A stretch of DNA of 64,000 nucleotides from contig JAJEEK010000087.1 in NCBI GenBank assembly GCA_022821065.1, positions 1 to 64,000 of the forward strand, in the 5' to 3' direction. Below are positions 1 to 7,572 of the stretch, one piece after another. The DNA comes from Candidatus Poribacteria bacterium (lineage in GTDB: Bacteria; Poribacteria; WGA-4E; WGA-3G). Position numbers and translations under genes: made by a program. How positions within the stretch are numbered: position 1 is the stretch's first letter; the number at the start of each line of letters is the position of its first letter. The notes beneath the pieces were generated by a model. That model was not told where the DNA came from, searched no databases, and worked only from the letters and a program-made list of their open reading frames with translations.

Positions 1-46
1 TGATTCACCTCAAAAGTGTGGTGCTTTTTAGGGTGAAGTATAGCAG

Positions 47-74
47 AAGTCGCGTGAAAAGTCACGCGACTTTT
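47..74 (+). terminator. Hairpin, probable terminator of an upstream gene
   Basis: Bases 47-56 pair perfectly with 63-72 (10 bp, AAGTCGCGTG against CACGCGACTT), extended by one A-T pair, leaving a short loop. A short T run follows. It probably ends transcription entering from the left, outside the window. The stem is near-symmetric, so it could act on either strand. Confidence 0.6.
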
Positions 75-159
75 GCTTATCTAAAAATATTAACGCTTCA
101 GAAAAATAAAACACAAAAAACCTACAATTGAATGGCCCTGACGATATGGTCAAAAAACC

Positions 160-188
160 TTGTTTTTTTCCACCGGATAAGGTATAAT
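160..188 (+). promoter_or_regulatory. Sigma70-type promoter for the helicase gene
   Basis: TTGTTT at 160-165 and a perfect TATAAT at 183-188 are separated by 17 bp. The expected transcription start lies near 195, leaving a leader of roughly 115 nt before the helicase ATG at 312. No known leader motif was recognised. Confidence 0.55.
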
Positions 189-311
189 AACCGTGCATTA
201 TTTAGTGTAATGGATTGTTGTCTCGCGCTATGTTTCCTGACGTGAATAGTATGTACACTAACTCCAAAAAGCACGTAAATTTTTTCCGATAGTATAAATG
301 GATGGAACCCG

Positions 312-3300
312 ATGAACACTCTGCAAGGTTTAAACGAAAGACAGATAGAAGCGGTAACACATAAGGACGGTCCCCTTCTTGTCATCGCAGGCCCCGGTAC
401 TGGGAAAACAAAAGTCATTACGCACCGTATCGCTCACTTAATCCGCGAACACAATATCAGACCTGAGAAAATCCTGGCGATTACGTTTACCAATAAAGCT
501 GCCGAAGAGATGCAGCAACGCATCAATACCGAGATTGGTGAGCCTCACGGATCCAGCGTCAAAGCCTGTACGTTTCATGCGTTTTGTGTCAAAGTGCTAA
601 GGAGACATGCGCTGAAGATCGGATTGAGCGAAAATTTCACAATCTTTGATCAGGAACTCCAAGACGAAATTTTAACGGAAAGCGTCGGTGAATTGAACCT
701 CAATCCTGACGACTATCCGCCATGGCTGCTGAGAAATATCGTCAGCGATGCCAAATGCACACTACGGGATCCCATTGATGCAGTAGATGACACGGATATT
801 TACGACTCCGAAACGCTCGAAAATATCCGAAGCGTGCTGCGAATTTATCAAGATAAACTCAACGAATACGATGCCCTCGATTTCGATGACCTTCTCGTGA
901 AAACCGTCGAACTGTTGCGGATAGCGGAGGTGAAGGAAGTCTATCATAAAGAGATTTCTTATATTCTCGTTGATGAATTCCACGATGTGAACAGCGTGCA
1001 ATATCATCTGCTCCAGCTGCTTTGCGTGCCGTCTGAACGAAATATTATGGTTGTCGCTGACGAAGACCAATCTATCTACAGTTGGCGCGGTTCAAATCCT
1101 CGGTACATTGAAGATTTCAGAACCGATTTCAATCCTCAAACTGTTGAATTAGACGACCATTATCGGTGTAGCGAGAAGATTTTGCGCGCTGCAGAAGAGG
1201 TTATCTCCAGAAATCCGGGGCGACAAAAACAACACACCCTTAGAACTCACAAAGATGCTGGACGTGATATTTTTCACTATACCTTTGATACACCGATAGC
1301 AGAAGCTCTTGGCATCATTAATGTTATTGAAAATCTGGTGAAGCGGCGTAACTACTCCTATCGCGATATTGCGATATTTTACCGAACGCATAAACTCGCC
1401 GATGTTTTGGCGGAGCAGTTGCTACATGCGAACATCAAATTCCAGCGGATTCTACCAATGAATTCCTTTGGCGAAGGCAATAGTAAAGGAGTTCTCGCTT
1501 ATCTCCGTTTCATCCAGTGGCAACTTCCACAAGACATGGAACAGGCAATCAGTTTTCCTGAAACCTATATTGACGATTTGACATGGGTACGCCTGAAATG
1601 GATCGCGGCGCGCAAGGATATCGATTTCATGGAATTATTGGGAGATATTGAGGCATATCCCGAAGATGTCGGTCCCTTGACTCGCCGAAATGTCCGCCAA
1701 TTTTGGACGCAACTTGAGGAACTGTCAACTGAAATCGAAGGCGAGAAAATTGATAAAATCATTCGGATACTCTTTGATACTTTGGAATGCGCGCGTTCAC
1801 CTTACCGTGCTGAAGAACTTGAAGTCATCGAAAAACAACCCGATTTACTGAACTTGGCAACTGCACAAGATGTCCTTTATAGCGCGATTGATCTTGGTGA
1901 ACCGATTCAGATTACTACCAGCCACGGGATTGATGAATATTGCGCAGCACACATTATCTGTCAGACGCTTGAAACCTATTTAAATCAGAGTGTGCAGCTC
2001 CAATTCCTATCCGCTGATGACAATACACCGACACAATTGGATAATGGTGTGCATCTGCTTATTGGTGATTTTGAAACACTCGGAGAAAAGGGGCCGGATG
2101 CGCGGGTAATCCTTATCGGCGCAGCAGAGACAGCAGATGGGGAGATAATTCACCTTGAAACCGAAAACGTTCGGAGTATCGCAGCACTCAAACTCTGCCA
2201 ACGTCTCATCAATCGCTATGAAAGCCCAAATATGGCGGATATGGTTGTCTACGATTTGGAAACCACTGGTATCAATCCGAAAACGGCAGAGATTGTTGAG
2301 ATCGCCGCACACCGTCTCAGCCTAATTGGGGATGAGGTCGAGCGGTATTATTGCTTGGTAAAACCCCCCGGAGGGCATATCCCCCTTGCAGCTACACGGG
2401 TTCACGGGGTTGATATGGAGACCGTCAAGAACGCCCCGGGAATTGAAACAGTCTTGCCGGAATTCTACGGGTTTATCCATGATCGGATCTTGATTGGACA
2501 TAATGTGGCGGAATACGATAACTTAATCCTTGCGAGAGACCTCAGAAGGCATTTGAAACGGAATTTATCTGCTCCTCATTATGACACGCTTGCTACAGCG
2601 CGTAGGCTTTTCCCGAGACAACGGTGTAGCCTCGGTGCACTTGCCGAAAAATTTAGTCTTGAACACGGACGCTTACACGGTGCTTTAGAAGACGTTAGCG
2701 TCAATAGGGAAATCTTTAAAGAACTCATCAAAATTGATGCTTACAAACGGGAGGTAAAATCTTTAACCGAACTTTTACCACTTGTAGGGGTTGGTATCCT
2801 TGCGAAAAAAGAGGCATCACAATCAGATATGGTGCCTGCAGAGGAAACGACGGATATTCCTGCAAGAGCCACCTTAACCGAAACGGATGTGTTTCTGAAT
2901 GCTGCGAAACGTTTTGTGCAGAGCCATAATACGCAATTGCCGGATCAATTTCCACTTGAAGCGTCAGAAGCGATACAAGCAGAAACGTATATGGAGGAAC
3001 TCCAAAATAGTAGTGTACGAGAGTTTCCAGAGGACGTTGAATGGCGGCAACGCCGTATCCGTTTCATGAATGCAGTCCTCCATTTTGAATCTGTGAGTGG
3101 TGAATATCAACTTACAGACTTTCTGGATTATCAAAAGTTGCTCACTAATATTGATGAACTTGATGATAGAACTGAGCAATTGACCTTAATGACCTTACAC
3201 GCAGCGAAAGGAACAGAATTTCCGGTCGTTATCATTCTCGGTATGGAGGAGGGGAGTTTCCCGATGTGGCGGCAGAATATCACGGAAACGGAGATTGAAG

Positions 3301-3464
3301 AGGAGCGTAGGCTTTTCTATGTCGGTATGACACGCGCACAAAACCAACTCTATCTATCCTCTACGACTTATCGCACGAGTGATCGAGATCGTTCCGCGTC
3401 TATGTTCGTGCGTGAGGTGCCGTCTAACTATGTGATCAAATGGCCTCAGTCGCGGGGGAGATAG
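312..3464 (+). CDS. UvrD/Rep-type helicase with an inserted DEDDh 3'-5' exonuclease domain
   Basis: The N-terminal half is a superfamily 1A DNA helicase: Walker A GPGTGKT at residues 27-33, Walker B DEFHD at 221-225 (the family usually has DEFQD or DEYQD), and the Q/SxxYSWRG motif III region at 248-260. Residues 352-378 match motif IV. Motifs V and VI (TLHAAKGTEF near 962, FYVGMTRA near 1003) come only at the far end. Between them, about 643-815, sits a DnaQ-like exonuclease: D648 and E650 in YDLETTG, D736 in GHNVAEYD, H789 and D794 in HGALED, so all DEDDh residues are present. Residues 530-640 form an extra unrecognised alpha/beta segment. The protein probably unwinds and degrades DNA ends in repair. 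The gene is monocistronic and convergent with the WD40 gene. Confidence 0.88.
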   Translation: MNTLQGLNERQIEAVTHKDGPLLVIAGPGTGKTKVITHRIAHLIREHNIRPEKILAITFTNKAAEEMQQRINTEIGEPHGSSVKACTFHAFCVKVLRRHALKIGLSENFTIFDQELQDEILTESVGELNLNPDDYPPWLLRNIVSDAKCTLRDPIDAVDDTDIYDSETLENIRSVLRIYQDKLNEYDALDFDDLLVKTVELLRIAEVKEVYHKEISYILVDEFHDVNSVQYHLLQLLCVPSERNIMVVADEDQSIYSWRGSNPRYIEDFRTDFNPQTVELDDHYRCSEKILRAAEEVISRNPGRQKQHTLRTHKDAGRDIFHYTFDTPIAEALGIINVIENLVKRRNYSYRDIAIFYRTHKLADVLAEQLLHANIKFQRILPMNSFGEGNSKGVLAYLRFIQWQLPQDMEQAISFPETYIDDLTWVRLKWIAARKDIDFMELLGDIEAYPEDVGPLTRRNVRQFWTQLEELSTEIEGEKIDKIIRILFDTLECARSPYRAEELEVIEKQPDLLNLATAQDVLYSAIDLGEPIQITTSHGIDEYCAAHIICQTLETYLNQSVQLQFLSADDNTPTQLDNGVHLLIGDFETLGEKGPDARVILIGAAETADGEIIHLETENVRSIAALKLCQRLINRYESPNMADMVVYDLETTGINPKTAEIVEIAAHRLSLIGDEVERYYCLVKPPGGHIPLAATRVHGVDMETVKNAPGIETVLPEFYGFIHDRILIGHNVAEYDNLILARDLRRHLKRNLSAPHYDTLATARRLFPRQRCSLGALAEKFSLEHGRLHGALEDVSVNREIFKELIKIDAYKREVKSLTELLPLVGVGILAKKEASQSDMVPAEETTDIPARATLTETDVFLNAAKRFVQSHNTQLPDQFPLEASEAIQAETYMEELQNSSVREFPEDVEWRQRRIRFMNAVLHFESVSGEYQLTDFLDYQKLLTNIDELDDRTEQLTLMTLHAAKGTEFPVVIILGMEEGSFPMWRQNITETEIEEERRLFYVGMTRAQNQLYLSSTTYRTSDRDRSASMFVREVPSNYVIKWPQSRGR

Positions 3465-3498
3465 GTGATCAATTGCGTGTCTGTGATGAGGGTGTAAA

Positions 3499-5445
3499 TT
3501 ATTGATCTGGACGGATTTTATCCCAATCCCATAGCAGAATTGCGCCCCCAGCACTCCAACTGGCAAGCATTTTACCGTCGGGTGAAAACGCAACGGCATT
3601 AACTTCCTCTGTATCATCTATGAGTGTTGTAAGGTGAGCAGCCGTGGCGACATCCCATAACTGTATTTTACCAGTAACACATCCACTGACGAGTGTTTCA
3701 CCATCAAGCGAAAATGCCAAGGTTCTTATTGAACGATGGTCGCCTTGGGAAGTTGTTAACCTTCGGTTACGATTCACATCCCACACTGAAAACGCATCCA
3801 ATCCACCACTTGCGAATAGACTGCTATCTGGGGAAAAAACAATTGCCCTCACATCACGTGTATCACCAATGAAGGTGGATAACAATTCGCCATTAATCGT
3901 ATCCCATAAGCGAACTACGTTATCCTCAACCACGCTTGCGAGGATTGTACTGTCTGGCGAAAAGGCAACCATTTCTGAGATCGCTTCATCAATTATTCTA
4001 ACAGCTCCGAGTACATCTCCATTGCTTACATCCCACCACCAAAATGTCTGAGACAATCCGGCACTGGCGAGTGTGGTGCCATCCGATGAAAACGCCAATG
4101 TCGTTGGGGTTTTCATGGCCTCGCGGCGAATCAACAACGCTTTTCCTGTCCTTATATCCCACAAATGGATTGTTCCGTTAGCGTTCCCATTAGCCAATGT
4201 GGTGCCATCCGGTGAAAATGCCAATGTTGTCGGAGCTCTCATGCTCTCATGACGAATTGTCCCTGGTTTTTCTTTCTCAATATCCCATAAGCGGATTGTA
4301 TCGTCAGCGTTTCCTGTGGCAAGCGTCCGACTGTCCGGCGAAAACACTAACACATTTCCGAAGTTCTTGTGACTTATGGCGGGAGATATTTGATCCCCGT
4401 TAGTCGTATCCCAAAATCGGATTATACCATTTCGCGTCACAGTCGTCAGCACTTTGTCGTCCGATGAGAACGCGAGAGCATTCACCCAACCCGGATGATC
4501 TGTCGGAAATACATCTGTCGGAGTTATGGGGGTGTCAATGTTCTTGTACCTCAAGTCCAACCACTCAACTGCATCAGTATCTCCACCAATAGCGAGTTTG
4601 GTGCCATCGGATGAGAATGCCAATGCATAAACCGACCAGTTATGTGAATGATACTTCAGTCGTACTTTACCGGTCTTTACATCCCAGACAAGGACCTCTG
4701 GCCACTCAGTCCCGCTACTGGCGATCATTTTCCCATCCGGTGAGAACACCAATTCGGTGATAAAATTCTCAATTTTAACATTCTTATGCTCAAGGAAAGT
4801 CTTCCAGAGTTCACCCGTTTCTGAGTTCCATAAACGCACCGATTGGTCTGAACTCCCACTGGCGAGCGTTTTGCCGTCCGGTGAAAACGCAACGATGTTG
4901 ACAGCATCCGTATGTCCAGTGAGGGATCTACGCAGCTTACCCGTCTCTATATCCCACACCCCGATTGTTCCATCACGACTCCCACTGGCGAACGTCTTAC
5001 CATCTGGCGAAAACGTAACTGAAAGAACCGTTTGTTTGTGCACGGGCGGAAAGTATCTAATTGCACCTGTATCCATACGCCGCAGCCAAATCGTTCCTTC
5101 ATTACTGCCGGTCGCAAGCGTTTTGCTATCTGGTGAGAAGGCAATCGCAGAAACATCAAAAGGTGTTGCGGGTGGTAAAGCGGTTTCAGTACCAGTAGCG
5201 GTATCATAAACCCAGATACCGATGCTACTCGCGATTGTGATTTGAGTGCCATCCGGTGAAAACGCTGTGTCGCTTATCACACCTTTATTGATACCGAATC
5301 GTGCTTTAGCACCGAAAGGTAACTGTTGTTGTGCATTAACATTTTGATACCCTATGATGGATATGAGTAAGAGACCGATGCGTGTGATGAAATATTTATA
5401 GTTCGTCACGGGCTTTCCACCGTTTGATTGGAAATTAGACATCAT
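3499..5445 (-). CDS. Secreted WD40-repeat protein with about 14 repeats (double beta-propeller)
   Basis: A hydrophobic segment at residues 21-34 followed by NVNA-QQ predicts a signal peptide cut near residue 38. The mature part has about 14 copies of the 'AFSPDG..LASGS..G.I.LWD' unit, enough for two seven-bladed propellers, and no catalytic domain is visible. Such proteins are interaction scaffolds; the partner is unknown. The first ATG has no ribosome site. A GTG at 5409 (residue 13) is preceded by GGTGGAAAG and would give a more usual signal peptide, so it may be the true start. A degraded copy of this 5' end lies at 12302-12358. Confidence 0.85.
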   Translation of the reverse strand: MMSNFQSNGGKPVTNYKYFITRIGLLLISIIGYQNVNAQQQLPFGAKARFGINKGVISDTAFSPDGTQITIASSIGIWVYDTATGTETALPPATPFDVSAIAFSPDSKTLATGSNEGTIWLRRMDTGAIRYFPPVHKQTVLSVTFSPDGKTFASGSRDGTIGVWDIETGKLRRSLTGHTDAVNIVAFSPDGKTLASGSSDQSVRLWNSETGELWKTFLEHKNVKIENFITELVFSPDGKMIASSGTEWPEVLVWDVKTGKVRLKYHSHNWSVYALAFSSDGTKLAIGGDTDAVEWLDLRYKNIDTPITPTDVFPTDHPGWVNALAFSSDDKVLTTVTRNGIIRFWDTTNGDQISPAISHKNFGNVLVFSPDSRTLATGNADDTIRLWDIEKEKPGTIRHESMRAPTTLAFSPDGTTLANGNANGTIHLWDIRTGKALLIRREAMKTPTTLAFSSDGTTLASAGLSQTFWWWDVSNGDVLGAVRIIDEAISEMVAFSPDSTILASVVEDNVVRLWDTINGELLSTFIGDTRDVRAIVFSPDSSLFASGGLDAFSVWDVNRNRRLTTSQGDHRSIRTLAFSLDGETLVSGCVTGKIQLWDVATAAHLTTLIDDTEEVNAVAFSPDGKMLASWSAGGAILLWDWDKIRPDQ

Positions 5446-5526
5446 ACTTTATACGATAACACAAAATATCTTGAAGCGCAAAATTTTTCTTACGTGTTCT
5501 TCAATGGTCCCTCCATTAAAGACAGA

Positions 5527-5562
5527 AGGGTGAAAGCCATCTAACTTCCACCCTACTTTTTT
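5527..5562 (+). terminator. Rho-independent terminator
   Basis: AGGGTGAAAG (5527-5536) pairs with CTTCCACCCT (5545-5554) with one mismatch and an 8-nt loop, followed by a run of six T at 5557-5562. On the plus strand it stands just before the DUF1670-like promoter. No plus-strand gene ends here, so it may insulate that unit from read-through or mark the edge of a mobile segment. Confidence 0.6.
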
Positions 5563-5593
5563 ATCACTTTACCAATTTCTCTCTACTTATAGT

Positions 5594-5622
5594 TTGTATC
5601 AAATGACCCCATGAGTTATACT
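5594..5622 (+). promoter_or_regulatory. Promoter for the DUF1670-like gene pair
   Basis: TTGTAT (5594-5599), a 17-bp spacer, and TATACT (5617-5622). The -10 box lies in a short dyad, ATACT-TTT-AGTAT (5618-5630), a possible operator. The first gene starts 55 bp further on. Confidence 0.5.
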
Positions 5623-5676
5623 TTTAGTATGAGTTAACCTAACAGGTAGATGTATTTGCATCTCATGGAGGTCTCT

Positions 5677-6534
5677 ATGACACGCCAAAACGATACCGCC
5701 TACGGTCTCAAACGTCTCGAATCTAAGAATGCCAGAGCGGCGATTATTCAGAAGATTTCAGCAGACTTTAATCTTATGCCTATCGTCGCTGAAGCCTACT
5801 ATCAACAGATTTCCACCTACTTTCAGCAACACGCTGATGTGCAACTGACATCCGGGCAAATCTGTTATGAAGCCGTCGCTGCTGAGGAACCCGCTGGCAA
5901 ACACATCGCTTTAGCGAAAAAAGTCTCCTGCCGACTCACCCTCAATGATGTTCAAGATGATTTGCAAGTCTTAGCCGATTATGGACTCGCAGGGCTTCGA
6001 CGCCACCGTATCCTCCGACTCACCCAAGAAGCCTATGACCAAGACGCATTGCTGAGTTATGAAGATTTAGCCGTCTTATTGACCACCTCTCCTGCCACCG
6101 TCAAACGCGATATTCGAGCCTTGAAGCAGGACGGGTATTTCGTCATGACGCGTGGGGCGAAACACGACATGGGGCCCGGGCTGTCTCATAAGACGCAGAT
6201 CCTTGAGTTGTATTTCAAGGCATATACTTTCACCGAGATAGAGAAAAAGACCAACCACTCCGAACGCGCCGTTCACCGCTACTTGAGAGACTTCACACAA
6301 GTCGCCACGCTCCATCATCAAGGCTTTCCCAACGCACAGATACGCCTGATTTCGCATTTCTCCGACCGGCTCATCCGCGAGTATCTCGCACTCTATGAGG
6401 AATACCAACACACAAAGCGCATGACTGAACTCCTCCACCCAGAACCCGTCGAGAAAAAAAGGAGGCATTCTCATGAGCAAACCTTTGACGCGCACGCAAA
6501 TCAACGAGAAGAAGTTCAGACTCATCAACGATAA
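5677..6534 (+). CDS. DUF1670-like protein, first of a pair
   Basis: This gives 285 residues from the ATG at 5677, chosen because GGAGG at 5667-5671 sits 5 nt before it; the upstream ATG at 5650 has no site. The segment around 'QAYDQDALLSYEDLAVLL' followed by 'ATVKRDIRAL' looks like a helix-turn-helix, and 'HSERAVHRYLRDF' like a second one. 'LSHKTQILELYFK' resembles what I recall of the DUF1670 family, whose function is unknown. The family is recalled from memory, not searched. It overlaps the next gene by 62 bp in another frame, so translation is probably coupled. DNA binding is inferred from the motifs only. Confidence 0.65.
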   Translation: MTRQNDTAYGLKRLESKNARAAIIQKISADFNLMPIVAEAYYQQISTYFQQHADVQLTSGQICYEAVAAEEPAGKHIALAKKVSCRLTLNDVQDDLQVLADYGLAGLRRHRILRLTQEAYDQDALLSYEDLAVLLTTSPATVKRDIRALKQDGYFVMTRGAKHDMGPGLSHKTQILELYFKAYTFTEIEKKTNHSERAVHRYLRDFTQVATLHHQGFPNAQIRLISHFSDRLIREYLALYEEYQHTKRMTELLHPEPVEKKRRHSHEQTFDAHANQREEVQTHQR

Positions 6535-7345
6535 ATCGCTAAGGCAGCTGCTTATTCATCGCTTTCTCAATGACTACGGTTATGACAAAGGCGAAGTCAC
6601 GGCTACCGCTATTGTTGATGATATTCTCAAGACCGTTGAAGACTATTTCGTTATTACCCTGCCTTTGGAGAAACTCGCCACGGGCGACGCACTCCCGGAG
6701 GAACACCTCCTGAGTTATGGACACCTCGTGTGGATGGCGGTTCCGATTGACGAACATCCAGAAAGAGGCAAATCCATCATCAAAACCCGCATGAAACCTG
6801 TTATTTTGACCTATCTCGCCACAGAGGACATTGAATCCTTTCGTAATGGATTTACCTCTCGACAACTCAGGATCAATCGCTTGGTTCGCTGGTGTCATCA
6901 AGCTTATGACCAAGGGGCCCTATTGACACAACTTGACTTGGCAGTTTTGCTCAACGTCTGTGATGCCGTCGTCTGTGATTATGTCAATGAATGGCAAAAA
7001 ACCACAGGCGAAATCTTACCCACTCGTGGCAATATCCATGATCTATCGGGTGCCATTACCCATAAGAAAGAGATCATCACGCTCTATCTTCAAGGACATC
7101 TGACACCGACTATTGCTGCGAAAACCAAGCACTCTAAGGAAGCTGTTGATAGATACATCCGAGATTATGAGTCCGTCAAAGTCGTTCGTGCTGCGACCGC
7201 TGATATGGATAAAATCTCGCAGATCACACGACTTTCTAAGCGCGTCATCTCTCAATATCTCGACCTCATCCCGCAGCACCAACTTCAAACGATGGATGCA
7301 AACCTTGCCAATGCCGTTTCAAATCAGCAAGGAGAAACCCAATGA
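6473..7345 (+). CDS. DUF1670-like protein, second of a pair
   Basis: This 290-residue protein is preceded by AAAGGAGG ending 7 nt before the ATG, and the whole start lies inside the end of the preceding gene. It is a diverged paralogue of that gene: 'QAYDQGALLTQLDLAVLL', 'TRGNIHDLSGAITHKKEI' and 'HSKEAVDRYIRDY' align with its equivalents in the same order. The N-terminal 100 residues differ. Two unequal but similar subunits made from overlapping frames suggest a heterodimer, which is inference. The stop codon forms an ATGA overlap with a 39-codon frame at 7342. Confidence 0.65.
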   Translation: MSKPLTRTQINEKKFRLINDKSLRQLLIHRFLNDYGYDKGEVTATAIVDDILKTVEDYFVITLPLEKLATGDALPEEHLLSYGHLVWMAVPIDEHPERGKSIIKTRMKPVILTYLATEDIESFRNGFTSRQLRINRLVRWCHQAYDQGALLTQLDLAVLLNVCDAVVCDYVNEWQKTTGEILPTRGNIHDLSGAITHKKEIITLYLQGHLTPTIAAKTKHSKEAVDRYIRDYESVKVVRAATADMDKISQITRLSKRVISQYLDLIPQHQLQTMDANLANAVSNQQGETQ

Positions 7346-7461
7346 TACCCGAATCTGTTGTTCCCAACGCACTTGACTTAGCAAAACCGGGAGGTTTCGA
7401 TAAAAATACGCTTGACAGTCCACCACCGGTTTTGCTATACTTTAGACACAGTCATCGCTGA
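7342..7461 (+). CDS. Possible 39-residue peptide or truncated third gene of the DUF1670-like unit
   Basis: An ATG at 7342 overlaps the preceding stop as ATGA, and the frame stays open for 39 codons to a TGA at 7459-7461. The peptide begins MIPESVVPNALDLAKPGG and has no recognised domain. The frame runs across the strong promoter at 7412-7441, so it may instead be the decayed start of a lost third gene, or not be translated at all. Confidence 0.3.
   Translation: MIPESVVPNALDLAKPGGFDKNTLDSPPPVLLYFRHSHR
7412..7441 (+). promoter_or_regulatory. Strong sigma70 promoter with no recognised gene after it
   Basis: Perfect TTGACA (7412-7417), an 18-bp spacer, then TATACT (7436-7441) preceded by the extended-10 TGC. 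Transcription would start near 7448 and run into about 110 bp with no convincing frame before the 3' end of the minus-strand secreted protein at 7573. A small RNA is the simplest reading. The CCCCTC-ATTA-GAGGTGG hairpin near 7504-7521 would be its main fold. Confidence 0.5.
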
Positions 7462-7572
7462 GCACATCATTTCTGAAAGAAGATGCCAGCGAATCCAACT
7501 TAACCCCCTCATTAGAGGTGGCTGGAAAGTCAATAAACATCAACCTCCCAGCTATCCTATGGTCATTTGATA

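Noticed and set aside
3644..4051. Long open frame on the plus strand opposite the WD40 gene
   Set aside because: It is antisense to a well-supported repeat protein; the repeated DNA keeps the opposite frame open by chance.
6076..6528. Open frame antisense to the first DUF1670-like gene
   Set aside because: No ribosome site and no similarity to any protein pattern; the sense strand has a gene with a good site.
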